From the NCBI RefSeq assembly GCF_013170845.1, contig NZ_CP033367.1:62001-126000 (forward strand): a stretch of DNA of 64,000 nucleotides. Direction: 5' to 3'. Both the position numbers and the translations under genes were made by a program. This document shows, one piece after another, positions 35,901 through 43,486 of the stretch; position 1 is the stretch's first letter, and each line of letters opens with the position of its first letter. The notes beneath the pieces are model-generated. The model worked only from the letters and a program-made list of their open reading frames with translations, ran no database searches and was not told the DNA's origin. The stretch is from Mesorhizobium loti R88b (GTDB taxonomy: Bacteria > Pseudomonadota > Alphaproteobacteria > Rhizobiales > Rhizobiaceae).

Positions 35901-36411
35901 TGCCATCGGCCGAAACGACGCCGCCGGCAATGGTGCCGCCGAGGATGGCGGCAAACGTCGCCGACTCGATCCAGGCGTTGGCCTTGGGCAGTTCCTTGCG
36001 CTCGAGGTGATCGGGCAGGATGCCGTATTTGATCGGTCCGAACAGCGCCGAGATGATGCCGAACATCAGCAGCGCCGTCATCAGCACCGGGATCGACGAC
36101 AGCGCGATACCGGCGACAGAGACGGCAGCAGCGGCAATCTCGGCGAATTTGAGCCGACGCGCGATCAGCGCCTTGTCGAAACGGTCGGCGATCTCGCCGC
36201 CAAGGGCCGATAACAACAGGAACGGGGCCATGAAGACGGCCCCCGCAAGCGTGACCAGCGAGGCCGCCTGACCCGCGGCCAGTGTGAAGAGGATCAGGAA
36301 CACCAATGTGTTCTTGAGGAAATTGTCATTGAAGGCGGACAGGAACTGCGTCCAGAACAGAGGCGCAAAGCGCCGGGACAACATCAGATGCGTGTTCATG
36401 GCGATTTCCAT
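32992..36411 (-). CDS. Fused MFS transporter / 1-acyl-glycerophosphate acyltransferase / acyl-ACP ligase (Aas-like)
   Basis: 1139 residues with three domains in order. The first is an LplT-like MFS part of about 12 helices (1-410, opening RRFAPLFWTQFLSAFNDNFLKN). The second is a PlsC-type acyltransferase with the H-x4-D site in NHVSFLD (about 459-465) and the FPEGRIT motif. The third is an AMP-forming ligase with TSGSEGTPKG near 797. The layout predicts flipping of lysophospholipid inward, activation of fatty acid and re-acylation. The ATG at 36411 or the one four codons later is the start. Three TetR-type operators lie upstream. Confidence 0.93.
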   Translation of the reverse strand: MEIAMNTHLMLSRRFAPLFWTQFLSAFNDNFLKNTLVFLILFTLAAGQAASLVTLAGAVFMAPFLLLSALGGEIADRFDKALIARRLKFAEIAAAAVSVAGIALSSIPVLMTALLMFGIISALFGPIKYGILPDHLERKELPKANAWIESATFAAILGGTIAGGVVSADGIGVTVFGPIMMALAVGCWFVSRYIPSTGSAAPDLVIDKNIFRSTWRQVSELRTDTRIWRAGLMTSWFWLIGAIVLSILPTLIKDSLGGDEIAVTVYLAVFAVSIAIGSAIAAWMSQGRIVLLPAPVGTALLALFGLHLAWTIWSMQPSPRAETLALFFAGPNTIRVAIDLAGMAIASAFLVVPTFAAVQAWSPEARRARVVAAVSIVNAGFMTVGGILVAVIQTKVSTGGILFGLAVANAVAAWLMLKFLPTNAFRDFVSILFRAFLRLEVEGMDNLKAAGKAPILALNHVSFLDGPLALTLTDEEPVFAIDYTIAQAWWMKPFMKLARALPLNPAKPMSTRTLIKVVQGGDPLVIFPEGRITVTGGLMKVYDGAAMVADKTGSMVVPVRIDGLEKSYFSRLSSQHVRRRLFPKVKVTILEPVKLQVPPELKGRKRRAAAGAALYQVMSDLVFRTQDIDKTVLEKIIQTANERGMGELAVQDPVTGSLSYGKLFTAAAVLGEKFQNLYADQQTLGIMLPNANGSCATLLGVMSAGKVPAMINFTAGAANILSACKAAEVRTVLTSRAFVEQAKLGAVVEEIGRSVDIVWLDDLRKTIGLKDKLLGLLRKSTPRAPRLPNDPAVILFTSGSEGTPKGVVLTHRNILANAAQAASRIDFHSGDKVFNVLPIFHSFGMTAGMVLPLISGVPVYFYPSPLHYRIVPELIYASNATIIFGTDTFLSGYARTAHPYDFRSIRYCFAGAEPVKASTRMTYMEKFGVRILEGYGVTETAPVISINTPMYNRSGTVGKIMPGMEYRLDPVPGVDDGGRLFVRGPNVMAGYLRAEKPGVLETLPDGWHDTGDVVSIDEGGFITIRGRAKRFAKIGGEMISLAAVEALAGEMWKGSLSAVASVPDARKGEKLVLITEAPGATRADFLAFAKANGAMDLMVPAEVRVVPKVPVLGSGKLDFAGVTKLVRGEDAPAAKVEAA

Positions 36412-36544
36412 TTTGCGGAACCCTGCGACGGTGTGCCGGGCTCTGCGGGTTGAAGGCGCTGTTTCATCTAAGTGATAGTCTTGAGCTGGTTAAACTTCCT
36501 TACTGCGCTTTTGATGGACATCCATGGCTTTCGTCAGCCGGAAA

Positions 36545-36613
36545 TGAACATCGTTCACATTCGCACCCTATCAGGTTTTGAACATTGTTCAAGCGAAAAA
36601 TGAACAGCGTTCA
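36545..36613 (-). promoter_or_regulatory. Three TetR-type operators upstream of the Aas-like gene
   Basis: Three copies of TGAAC-N3-GTTCA: TGAACATCGTTCA (36545-36557), TGAACATTGTTCA (36579-36591) and TGAACAGCGTTCA (36601-36613), centres 34 and 22 bp apart. They lie 134-202 bp upstream of the leftward Aas-like start. No TetR gene is in the window. The rest of the 255-bp gap (36412-36666) shows no gene. Confidence 0.75.
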
Positions 36614-36666
36614 CCGTAACCGAAGAACGGAACCGGTTGACTGGTGAGGTCTGTCAGGGCAAGCCC

Positions 36667-38253
36667 TCAGTTGCCGGTTGCCGGACCCGATCCAAGCGTC
36701 GCCACCGTCTTCAGCGCGCCGTCGAGCATGTCGCCCTTTTCGTCCTTCAGCGCTGCTTCGCGCAGGCGGCGGATCCAGTCGGCGGCATCGTCACGGCCCT
36801 TGAGCATAGGGAGCGCCGACAGCACGCGGTCGAATTTCGACTGGGCGCGGACATGGGTGTCGCTGTAGCCCTTGATCAGCCGGCGGCAATTGAGGATTTC
36901 GACCGCCAGCGCATAGTCCTGGGGCACATATCCAAGTGCCAATGCATACCAGCGATCGACATGGGTCATCTCGACCTTGTGACGCAGCAGGCTGCGGCGC
37001 CAGCGGCGCAGGCCGCCGATGAACCACAAGGCCGCAAAGCCGGCGAAGCTGTCGGTGCGGATGCGGCGGCCATGGTTGATGCGGCGGTCGAGGAAGGCGG
37101 CAAGCTTGGGCCGCGCCTCGATGTAGCTGCCCAGCCCCGCCGGCAACGTGCCGCAGAATTCCTCGATGCGCGGATGGAAATATTCAGTCACCTGCAGGAT
37201 CGAGCCGTGCTTGACGCCGACCTCCTTGCGGACACGTTTGTCGCGCGTCGAACGCGTTTTCAGATCGGCAACGCGGATCATGTCGTCGTAGCAGAGCGCA
37301 TTGGCGAGATGCTTGGCGGCGGCGATGGACAGCGCATGGGCATGGTCGTCACCATCAAGCGCAACGGCCTTGTCCAGCCTGTCGAGATACTCCTGCCCAT
37401 AGACGATATCCTGATAGTCGACGACCTTCCGCAGGCCCCGCAGCGCAATGTCGCGGACCGCCAAAGGCATCAGGTCGATGCGGGCGGCGAGCGCCTGCCA
37501 TCCCTGCAGCAGGTTTTGCGGACCGCTGACGCGCCCTGCCCCCGGGGCGGATTCGACAATCGCCGGCTCTACCGGCTTTGGCGCAGGTGCGACCGTGCCG
37601 CGCGCGCGGTCGTAGGCGGCGCCGAAGGCGGCGAGGCTGGCCTTCACGCCCCGGCCGCCGGCTCCGATCGCCTGCTCGTAGCTTTCACGCGTGAACGGCA
37701 GTGCGTCGGAGCCGGCCAGTGCGCCGAGCAGGCTGGCCGAGATCATCGAGCCATTGTCGGCTGCGATCTTTTCCATGTCGAAGGCGATGAAGCGTTTCGA
37801 TGCGGCTACCGCCGTCGCATGCACCTTGGATGACGAGGCACGGCCGTCGCCCGGCTCGATCTTTTCCGACACGGCGGCAATGCGGTGCGAGGAAGCGATC
37901 AGCGTGGTGCGTTCCGGGGTGACGAAGCCCCTGATGATGGCGCGGCCGGCCTCCATCAATTCGGCGGCGATCAGGATGTCGACATCGCCTTGCGAGGGCG
38001 ACAGCGCGAAGACAGGCAACCGGCCGGTGTCGCGGGCCATTTCGATATAATAAATGGTGGCGCCGGTGCGCTGGGCGACGCCGGCGACCGAGGTCGACTG
38101 TGCGACGTAACCGTTGCGCTCGGCAACGTCGGTGATCCAGTCGGCCAGCACGCCGCCGCCCTGCCCGCCGACCGCCAGCACGGCGAGCTTGATGACGAGC
38201 TCGTCGTCCTGGGCGCCGGGCCGGGCGCGGAAGGGCGGGACAGCGTCAAGCAT
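36667..38253 (-). CDS. Indolepyruvate oxidoreductase subunit beta family protein (extended form)
   Basis: 528 residues. The N-terminal ~190 match the gamma-type domain of 2-oxoacid:acceptor oxidoreductases (LAVLAVGGQGGGVLADWI, AQRTGATIYYIEMA). The remaining ~330 residues form an extra domain not found in the ~200-residue archaeal IorB. It overlaps the alpha subunit gene by 8 nt. It would pair with that subunit to decarboxylate an aryl-pyruvate to the aryl-acetyl-CoA, with ferredoxin or another acceptor. Confidence 0.88.
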   Translation of the reverse strand: MLDAVPPFRARPGAQDDELVIKLAVLAVGGQGGGVLADWITDVAERNGYVAQSTSVAGVAQRTGATIYYIEMARDTGRLPVFALSPSQGDVDILIAAELMEAGRAIIRGFVTPERTTLIASSHRIAAVSEKIEPGDGRASSSKVHATAVAASKRFIAFDMEKIAADNGSMISASLLGALAGSDALPFTRESYEQAIGAGGRGVKASLAAFGAAYDRARGTVAPAPKPVEPAIVESAPGAGRVSGPQNLLQGWQALAARIDLMPLAVRDIALRGLRKVVDYQDIVYGQEYLDRLDKAVALDGDDHAHALSIAAAKHLANALCYDDMIRVADLKTRSTRDKRVRKEVGVKHGSILQVTEYFHPRIEEFCGTLPAGLGSYIEARPKLAAFLDRRINHGRRIRTDSFAGFAALWFIGGLRRWRRSLLRHKVEMTHVDRWYALALGYVPQDYALAVEILNCRRLIKGYSDTHVRAQSKFDRVLSALPMLKGRDDAADWIRRLREAALKDEKGDMLDGALKTVATLGSGPATGN

Positions 38254-40399
38254 CGGCGAAGGTCAGGCGCCGGCTTTCGCGGCGGCGCTGCAACAGGCCG
38301 ATGGTGGCGCGGCGCGCGGATTCCAGGAAGCGATCCCAGCGGCTCGGATTGTGCACGACGTCAGCGCGATAGAAGGACGGACACAGCACGGCAGCATCCG
38401 CGACCTCGCCGCAATTGCCGCAGCCGACGCAGCTCTGGTCTATGCTTGCGACGGGATCGTCGCGCAGCGGATCGTCGAGCGACTTCACCGACAGCGACGG
38501 GCAGCCGGACAGCCGCATGCAGGCATGGTCGCCGGTGCAGATGTCCTCGTCGACGCCGAACTTCGGTTTCACCACGCGCTCGCCGCCCTTTACCGCTTTG
38601 TCGACCAGCGGCTTTTCGCGGCGCTGGCGGTTGAGCATGCATTCGGACGAGGCGACGATGACCTTCGGCCCCTTCTCGTCGGTGGTCAGTGCCTCGCGCA
38701 GCGTGTCCTGCATCTTGGTCACGTCATAGGTGCGGTCGACATGGCGCAGCCATTTGACGCCCATGCCTTTGACCGCCTCGGTGATCGGATGCTTTGTCGA
38801 CTTGGTCTTGTTGCCCGCGCGCGATGATAGGATGTCCTGCCCGCCGGTCGCGGCCGAGTAGAAATTGTCGACGATGACGATGACGCCGTCATTCTTGTTG
38901 AACACCGCATTGCCGATCGAGGAGGTCAGGCCGTTGTGCCAGAAGCCGCCATCGCCGACGAAAGAGATCGAGCGGCGTTTGGCGTCGGGCGAATTGAACG
39001 CCGAAGCAGAAGCCGGCCCGAGTCCATAGCCCATTGTGGTGGCGCCGAGCTCGAAAGGCGGCATGATCGAGAACAGGTGGCAGCCAATGTCGGAGGCGAT
39101 GTGGTGTTTGCCGAGTTCCTGCTCGACCAGCTTTGTCGCGGCAAATATCGGCCGCTCCGGGCAACCGATGCAGAAGCCCGGCGGGCGGCCGGGCACGACG
39201 TTGATCAGATCAGCGATGTCGACGCCGTCGCCGACTTTGTTGGGCGCACGCACTTCGCCCGGCAAGAGATGCGGCGCCTCGGCGCGCAGGAAGGTGCCGA
39301 TGCCGTCGAGCATGACCTGGCCGGTATATTCGCCTGCCATCGGCAGATATTCCTTGCCGACCAGCCTGGTGCCGCGCCCGGCCTTATGCAGCATCGCGGC
39401 AAAGGCCTGCTCGATGTAGTTGGGCTGGCCTTCCTCGACGACAAGCACCGCCTGCTTGCCTTCGCAGAAGCTGAGGAACTCGTCGTCAATCAGGGGGTAG
39501 ACGGCGTTGAGCACGTAGAGCGGCACGTCGGTCTCGCCATAGGTGTCGGCAAGGCCGAGACGCTGCAAGGCGCGGATGACCGAATTGTACATGCCGCCCT
39601 GCATGACGATGCCGACCGAGCCATGATCCGAGCCGAAGAACTCATTGATCTTGTTCTTGGCGATGAACTCAACCGCCGCCGGCCAGCGCCTTTGCACCTT
39701 CTCCTTCTCGTGCAGGAAGGAGGCGGGTGGCAGCACGATGCGGCCGGTGTCGCGGCGCGGTGCGTCGAGCGCATCGGCCACCGTCATGGGCGGGCGTCTG
39801 TTGTCCTTGGCGATGAAATGGCCGTGGACGTGGCAACAGCGGATGCGCACCTGCAGCATGACCGGCGTGTTGGAAATCTCGGAGAGCTCGAAACCATCCT
39901 CCACCGCCTTGACGATCGACGGCAGGTTCGGGCGCGGGTCGAGCAGCCAGACCTGGCTCTTCATGGCAAAGGCGTGGCTGCGCTCCTGCATGATCGAGGA
40001 GCCCTCGCCATAGTCCTCGCCGACGATGATCAGCGCGCCGCCGGTGACGCCGCCGGAAGCGAGGTTGGCAAGCGCATCAGAGGCGACATTGGTGCCGACG
40101 GTCGATTTGAAGGTCGCGGCACCACGGATCGGGTAATGCACCGAGGCGGCGAGCATGGCGGTGGCGGTGGCTTCCGAGGCACTCGCCTCGAAATGCACGC
40201 CGAGCTCGCCCAGAATGTCCTGCGCGTCGGCCAACACGTCCATCAGATGGCTGATCGGCGCGCCCTGATAGCCGCCGACATAGCCGACGCCGCATTGCAG
40301 CAGCGCCTTGGTGATGGCGAGAATGCCCTCGCCGGCAAATTCCTCGCCGGCGCCGAGCCTGAGCTTTTCGACTTCCTTGGCAAAAGACCGTTCGGCCAT
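38246..40399 (-). CDS. Indolepyruvate ferredoxin oxidoreductase alpha subunit family protein
   Basis: 717 residues. The pyrimidine-binding domain is N-terminal. The TPP-binding segment GDGGFWHNGLTSSIGNAVF lies near 475-495, followed by GVIVIVDNFYSAATGGQD. A C-terminal ferredoxin-like part has a canonical CVGCGNCGE...LCP cluster (about 650-672) and an irregular first one (CTGDHACMRLSGCP). AAGGAG precedes the ATG. It lies 44 bp after the MarR gene. Likely substrates are indolepyruvate or other aryl-pyruvates. Confidence 0.9.
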   Translation of the reverse strand: MAERSFAKEVEKLRLGAGEEFAGEGILAITKALLQCGVGYVGGYQGAPISHLMDVLADAQDILGELGVHFEASASEATATAMLAASVHYPIRGAATFKSTVGTNVASDALANLASGGVTGGALIIVGEDYGEGSSIMQERSHAFAMKSQVWLLDPRPNLPSIVKAVEDGFELSEISNTPVMLQVRIRCCHVHGHFIAKDNRRPPMTVADALDAPRRDTGRIVLPPASFLHEKEKVQRRWPAAVEFIAKNKINEFFGSDHGSVGIVMQGGMYNSVIRALQRLGLADTYGETDVPLYVLNAVYPLIDDEFLSFCEGKQAVLVVEEGQPNYIEQAFAAMLHKAGRGTRLVGKEYLPMAGEYTGQVMLDGIGTFLRAEAPHLLPGEVRAPNKVGDGVDIADLINVVPGRPPGFCIGCPERPIFAATKLVEQELGKHHIASDIGCHLFSIMPPFELGATTMGYGLGPASASAFNSPDAKRRSISFVGDGGFWHNGLTSSIGNAVFNKNDGVIVIVDNFYSAATGGQDILSSRAGNKTKSTKHPITEAVKGMGVKWLRHVDRTYDVTKMQDTLREALTTDEKGPKVIVASSECMLNRQRREKPLVDKAVKGGERVVKPKFGVDEDICTGDHACMRLSGCPSLSVKSLDDPLRDDPVASIDQSCVGCGNCGEVADAAVLCPSFYRADVVHNPSRWDRFLESARRATIGLLQRRRESRRLTFADA

Positions 40400-40443
40400 T
40401 TTTTGACTCCTTCCGTTACCGCTGGGGCTGGCGGCGCGTAGGT

Positions 40444-40926
40444 CTAGATGTCGTGCTTGCGAATGTTCTTGAGCATCTTCAGAAGCGTGGCGATCAGGGC
40501 TGCGTATTCGGCATCGTCGATATCCTCGAACATCGCCTCGAAGGCGTCATGCATGGCCGGCCAGGCGCGGGTGAATTCGGCGCGGCCTTCGTCGGTCAGG
40601 AAGACATGGCGGATGCGGCTGTCGGTGACGCCCTGTTCGCGCCGCACGAAGCCTTGCCCCTCCAGCGTGTCGAGCGTGCGGCTCAAGGTCGACTGCTCGA
40701 TGACGGTGTAGACCGAGAGATCATTGACGGTGACGCCATCGGCGACCGAAAGGACCGCAAGAGTACGCACCTGCGGAATGGTCAGCCCCTGTTTGCGGAA
40801 ATCGTCACGCAAGGTGGCGTTGTAGCGGCCCATGATGCGGTTCATCAGATAGGGCGCGAATTGCTGCAGGCCGATCTGCCCCAGGGTTGAAATGCGCTGA
40901 CGCTTCTCCGCGACCTTCTGTTCCAT
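40444..40926 (-). CDS. MarR family transcriptional regulator (island regulator 1)
   Basis: 160 residues with a winged helix-turn-helix: LTIPQVRTLAVLSVADGVTV, then VIEQSTLSRTLDTLEGQGFV as recognition helix, then the wing RREQGVTDSRIRHVFLT. The start at 40926 overlaps the stop of the FAD oxidoreductase gene (TGATG), so it is translated within that operon. MarR proteins of aromatic catabolism usually repress until bound by a pathway ligand. The palindrome at 43457-43470 in the operon promoter is the natural candidate operator. Confidence 0.92.
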   Translation of the reverse strand: MEQKVAEKRQRISTLGQIGLQQFAPYLMNRIMGRYNATLRDDFRKQGLTIPQVRTLAVLSVADGVTVNDLSVYTVIEQSTLSRTLDTLEGQGFVRREQGVTDSRIRHVFLTDEGRAEFTRAWPAMHDAFEAMFEDIDDAEYAALIATLLKMLKNIRKHDI

Positions 40927-42497
40927 CACAGCCTCCCCGCCAGCAGGAAGCCGGAACCGCCGCCGAGGCCGGCACCCGGATGGGTCGAGGCGCCGATATG
41001 GTAGAGGTTTTTGATGCCGGTCTGGTGGTTGCGACTGGTCTTGAACGGCCGCCACAGGAACGACTGGTCGATGGTCGAGGAGCCGCCATAGGGGTCGCCG
41101 CCGACCAGATTGATGTTCATCTTTTCGAGATCGGCCGGCGAATAGGCGCGCCGTGCAATGAGACTGTCCTTGAAGCCGTCGATATGGCTGGCGAGGATTG
41201 CTTCGACGCGATCGGCATAGGCCTCGCGCAATGCGTCGGTCCATTGTCCGTCAGCGGGAACCTGCAGCTTGCCAGCTGCGTCGCCTTTGATATGGCGCGG
41301 CGCCTCGGGCAGTTGCAGCCACAGGATCGCCTTGCCCTCCGGACAGCGTGACGGGTCAAGCGCATGCGGCTGTCCGACACAGATGGTGGGCACCTCCGGC
41401 AGCATGCCGCGTACCGCTTCGTTGCAGGCTTTCGAAACGCCATCCAAACCAGGCGTCAGGTGCAGCAACGCGACCTTGTCCAGGCCTTCGCCGCGCCAGG
41501 ACGGCGGCTTGTTCAGCGCATAGTGGATCTGGAAATTACTTTTGCCGTAGCGGTATTTCCGCGTTGCTTCGACATCGGCTTTTGGAGCATCCGCGCCGAG
41601 CAGTCTGCCGTAAAGCTGCGTCGGCGTGACCGAGCAGATGACGCTCTTGTTGGCCGCGATGGTCTCGCCGGATGCCAGCCGCACGCCTGTCGCGCGGCCA
41701 TCGCTCTGGACAATCGAGGCGACATCGGCACCGGTGCGGATGTCGCCGCCACGTTCCCGGATCAGGGCTTCGAAGGCGGCAAGCAGGTTCTTCGCCCCGC
41801 CCTTGACGATCGGCGCTCCGGCCGCCTCGAGCGCGAAGGCAATGACCTTGGCGATCTGGCCGGAGAAGGCATCCTCGGGCCCAAGCCCGGCATGCAGCAC
41901 CCAGGGCGCCCACAGCGCGCGGATGGTTTCGGACTGGTAGGTGCTTTCCAGCCAGCCACGCGCCGGCACCAGCGCTTCGCCGAGAAAGGCGGCAAGGCCA
42001 CGCGGGCCACGCCGCCAGGCGTCGCCGGCCAGCAGCTTCGCTGTGGGATAAGACCACAGGCTGCCGCCGAGCAGACCGAACAGCAGGCCGGCATTGCGTT
42101 CGATGCCGCCGACATCGTCCGCGTGCCTATCGCCATCGCCGGCGGCGAACGCGTTGAGGGCGGCGATATTGGCGGCGCGGTTCGTGCTAAGCACGGCATG
42201 GCTGCCGTCCGGCCGCAGCACGCCGGTCGGCGTGCCGGTGTGGCAGAACTCCAGCCCGTGCCGGGCCAGATCGCCGCCCAATGCCGCAAAGGCAGGCGAG
42301 GTGATGAACAGCACGAAGGTCGTCGCCATCACATCATGGATGAAGCCGGGCGCGGTGACCTCCTCGGTGCGCATGCAACCGCCGATGCGGTCGTTGCGCT
42401 CAAGCACGAGCACCTTCGCGCCCTTGCCGCCGAGCATCGCCGCGCAGACCAGCGCGTTGATGCCGCTGCCGACGATGATGTGATCCGGCTGGCTCAC
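40926..42497 (-). CDS. NAD(P)/FAD-dependent oxidoreductase, phytoene-desaturase-like (copy 1)
   Basis: 523 residues. The FAD Rossmann motif VGSGINALVCAAMLGGKG is at the N-terminus, followed by VLERNDRIGG. The C-terminal FAD motif is HIGASTHPGAGLGGGSGF. The substrate is not evident. A GTG at 42497 is the start. It is a clear paralogue of the divergent gene at 43487. It lies between the isatin-hydrolase-like gene (78 bp upstream, with a palindromic repeat between) and MarR (overlap). Confidence 0.88.
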   Translation of the reverse strand: MSQPDHIIVGSGINALVCAAMLGGKGAKVLVLERNDRIGGCMRTEEVTAPGFIHDVMATTFVLFITSPAFAALGGDLARHGLEFCHTGTPTGVLRPDGSHAVLSTNRAANIAALNAFAAGDGDRHADDVGGIERNAGLLFGLLGGSLWSYPTAKLLAGDAWRRGPRGLAAFLGEALVPARGWLESTYQSETIRALWAPWVLHAGLGPEDAFSGQIAKVIAFALEAAGAPIVKGGAKNLLAAFEALIRERGGDIRTGADVASIVQSDGRATGVRLASGETIAANKSVICSVTPTQLYGRLLGADAPKADVEATRKYRYGKSNFQIHYALNKPPSWRGEGLDKVALLHLTPGLDGVSKACNEAVRGMLPEVPTICVGQPHALDPSRCPEGKAILWLQLPEAPRHIKGDAAGKLQVPADGQWTDALREAYADRVEAILASHIDGFKDSLIARRAYSPADLEKMNINLVGGDPYGGSSTIDQSFLWRPFKTSRNHQTGIKNLYHIGASTHPGAGLGGGSGFLLAGRL

Positions 42498-42533
42498 TTC
42501 AGCGTGCTTTCGCTCAGGCTATGCTTTGTTGAT

Positions 42534-42584
42534 CGAGCATGATCTTCTCCGAAAACCGGCACCCACTTTTCGGGATCATGCTCG
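42534..42584. repeat. Rhizobial palindromic repeat
   Basis: CGAGCATGATC (42534-42544) and GATCATGCTCG (42574-42584) are perfect inverted arms around an inner imperfect CCGAAAA...CTTTTCGG pair. This element is, as I recall, very common between genes in Mesorhizobium and Bradyrhizobium. The right arm supplies the last codons and the TGA of the cyclase gene. Confidence 0.85.
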
Positions 42585-43367
42585 GGAAACCAGCGCCAGC
42601 GCGCGGATCGGGCTGCCGGTGCCGTGCTCGATCTTGAGCGGCGCCGCGATCAGGATCGCGCCCTTCGGCGGCAGCTGGTCGAGGTTGCAGAGGCTGGCCA
42701 GGCCATAGCGGTTGGCCTTGTGCATCAGCGTGTGCGCCGGGAAGGGCGGCTCCATGCCGCCGGCCTTGCCGGCATCGGTGCCGATCGTCTCCGAGCCCCA
42801 GCCCTTGATGTCCTTGCTGATCAGGAACTGGATGGCTTCAGCCGTCGGGCCGGGCGTGTGCGGGCCGGTCTCGTTGGCGTTGAGGAACTCGGCTTCCGAG
42901 CCGTTGCGCTTGTACCAGTCGGTGCGCATCACCACCCACTCGCCGGCGTTGATCGCGCCATGCTTGGCTTCCCATGCCTTGATATGGTCGACGGTGAGCA
43001 GGAAATCATGGTCGGCGGCGGCTTCCGCGGAGCAGTCGATGACATTAACCGGGCCGACGAAGTTCTGCACCGGAATGGTGTCGGTGGCGCCGTCCGGATA
43101 ATCCTTGCCGCTGATCCAGTGCTGCGGCGCATCGAAATGTGTGCCCGAATGCTCGCCAAGCTTCAGCCAGTTCCAGGCCCACCACGGGCCGTTCTTGTCA
43201 TAGCGCGAGATGTTGTGGATCTCGACCTTCGGCGTGTCCACGGCAAGCTCCGGCGGCAGCTTGATCAGGGGCGTATCGGGACCGAGCGGCGCGGACAGGT
43301 CGACCACCTTGATGGCGCCTGAAAGCAGCTGGCCGGCAACTTCGCCGAGGAGTTTTTGAGTGTCCAT
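42576..43367 (-). CDS. Cyclase family metal-dependent hydrolase, isatin-hydrolase-like
   Basis: 263 residues. The cyclase/kynurenine-formamidase signature is H73-S-G-T-H77-F-D79-A-P-Q-H83, the metal and catalytic site. The sequence fits isatin hydrolases (WWAWNWLKLGEHSGTHFDAP, GWGSETIGTDAG, PPFPAHTLMHKA), which open isatin to isatinate with Mn2+. Kynurenine formamidase is usually shorter and less similar. The ATG at 43367 is chosen over an in-frame start at 43400. First gene of the leftward island operon. The stop codon comes from a palindromic repeat. Confidence 0.85.
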   Translation of the reverse strand: MDTQKLLGEVAGQLLSGAIKVVDLSAPLGPDTPLIKLPPELAVDTPKVEIHNISRYDKNGPWWAWNWLKLGEHSGTHFDAPQHWISGKDYPDGATDTIPVQNFVGPVNVIDCSAEAAADHDFLLTVDHIKAWEAKHGAINAGEWVVMRTDWYKRNGSEAEFLNANETGPHTPGPTAEAIQFLISKDIKGWGSETIGTDAGKAGGMEPPFPAHTLMHKANRYGLASLCNLDQLPPKGAILIAAPLKIEHGTGSPIRALALVSRA

Positions 43368-43456
43368 TGTCTCTGTTCCCTCTTTGTCAGTGATGATCAA
43401 GGCTCGTCTCGGCCCTTAATATCCTACTAGACGAAAACATATGCATCTGCAATTAT

Positions 43457-43470
43457 CTTTAAGCATAAAG
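43457..43470. promoter_or_regulatory. Candidate MarR operator D in divergent promoter
   Basis: CTTTAAG-CATAAAG, a 14-bp inverted repeat with one mismatched pair, in the 119-bp gap between the leftward cyclase operon and the rightward FAD-oxidoreductase/ABC operon, 16 bp before the latter's GTG. It shares the pattern YTTYAAG-CNTRAAR with three other sites in the island. Confidence 0.6.
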
Positions 43471-43486
43471 GAAATGGGAACGGGGC

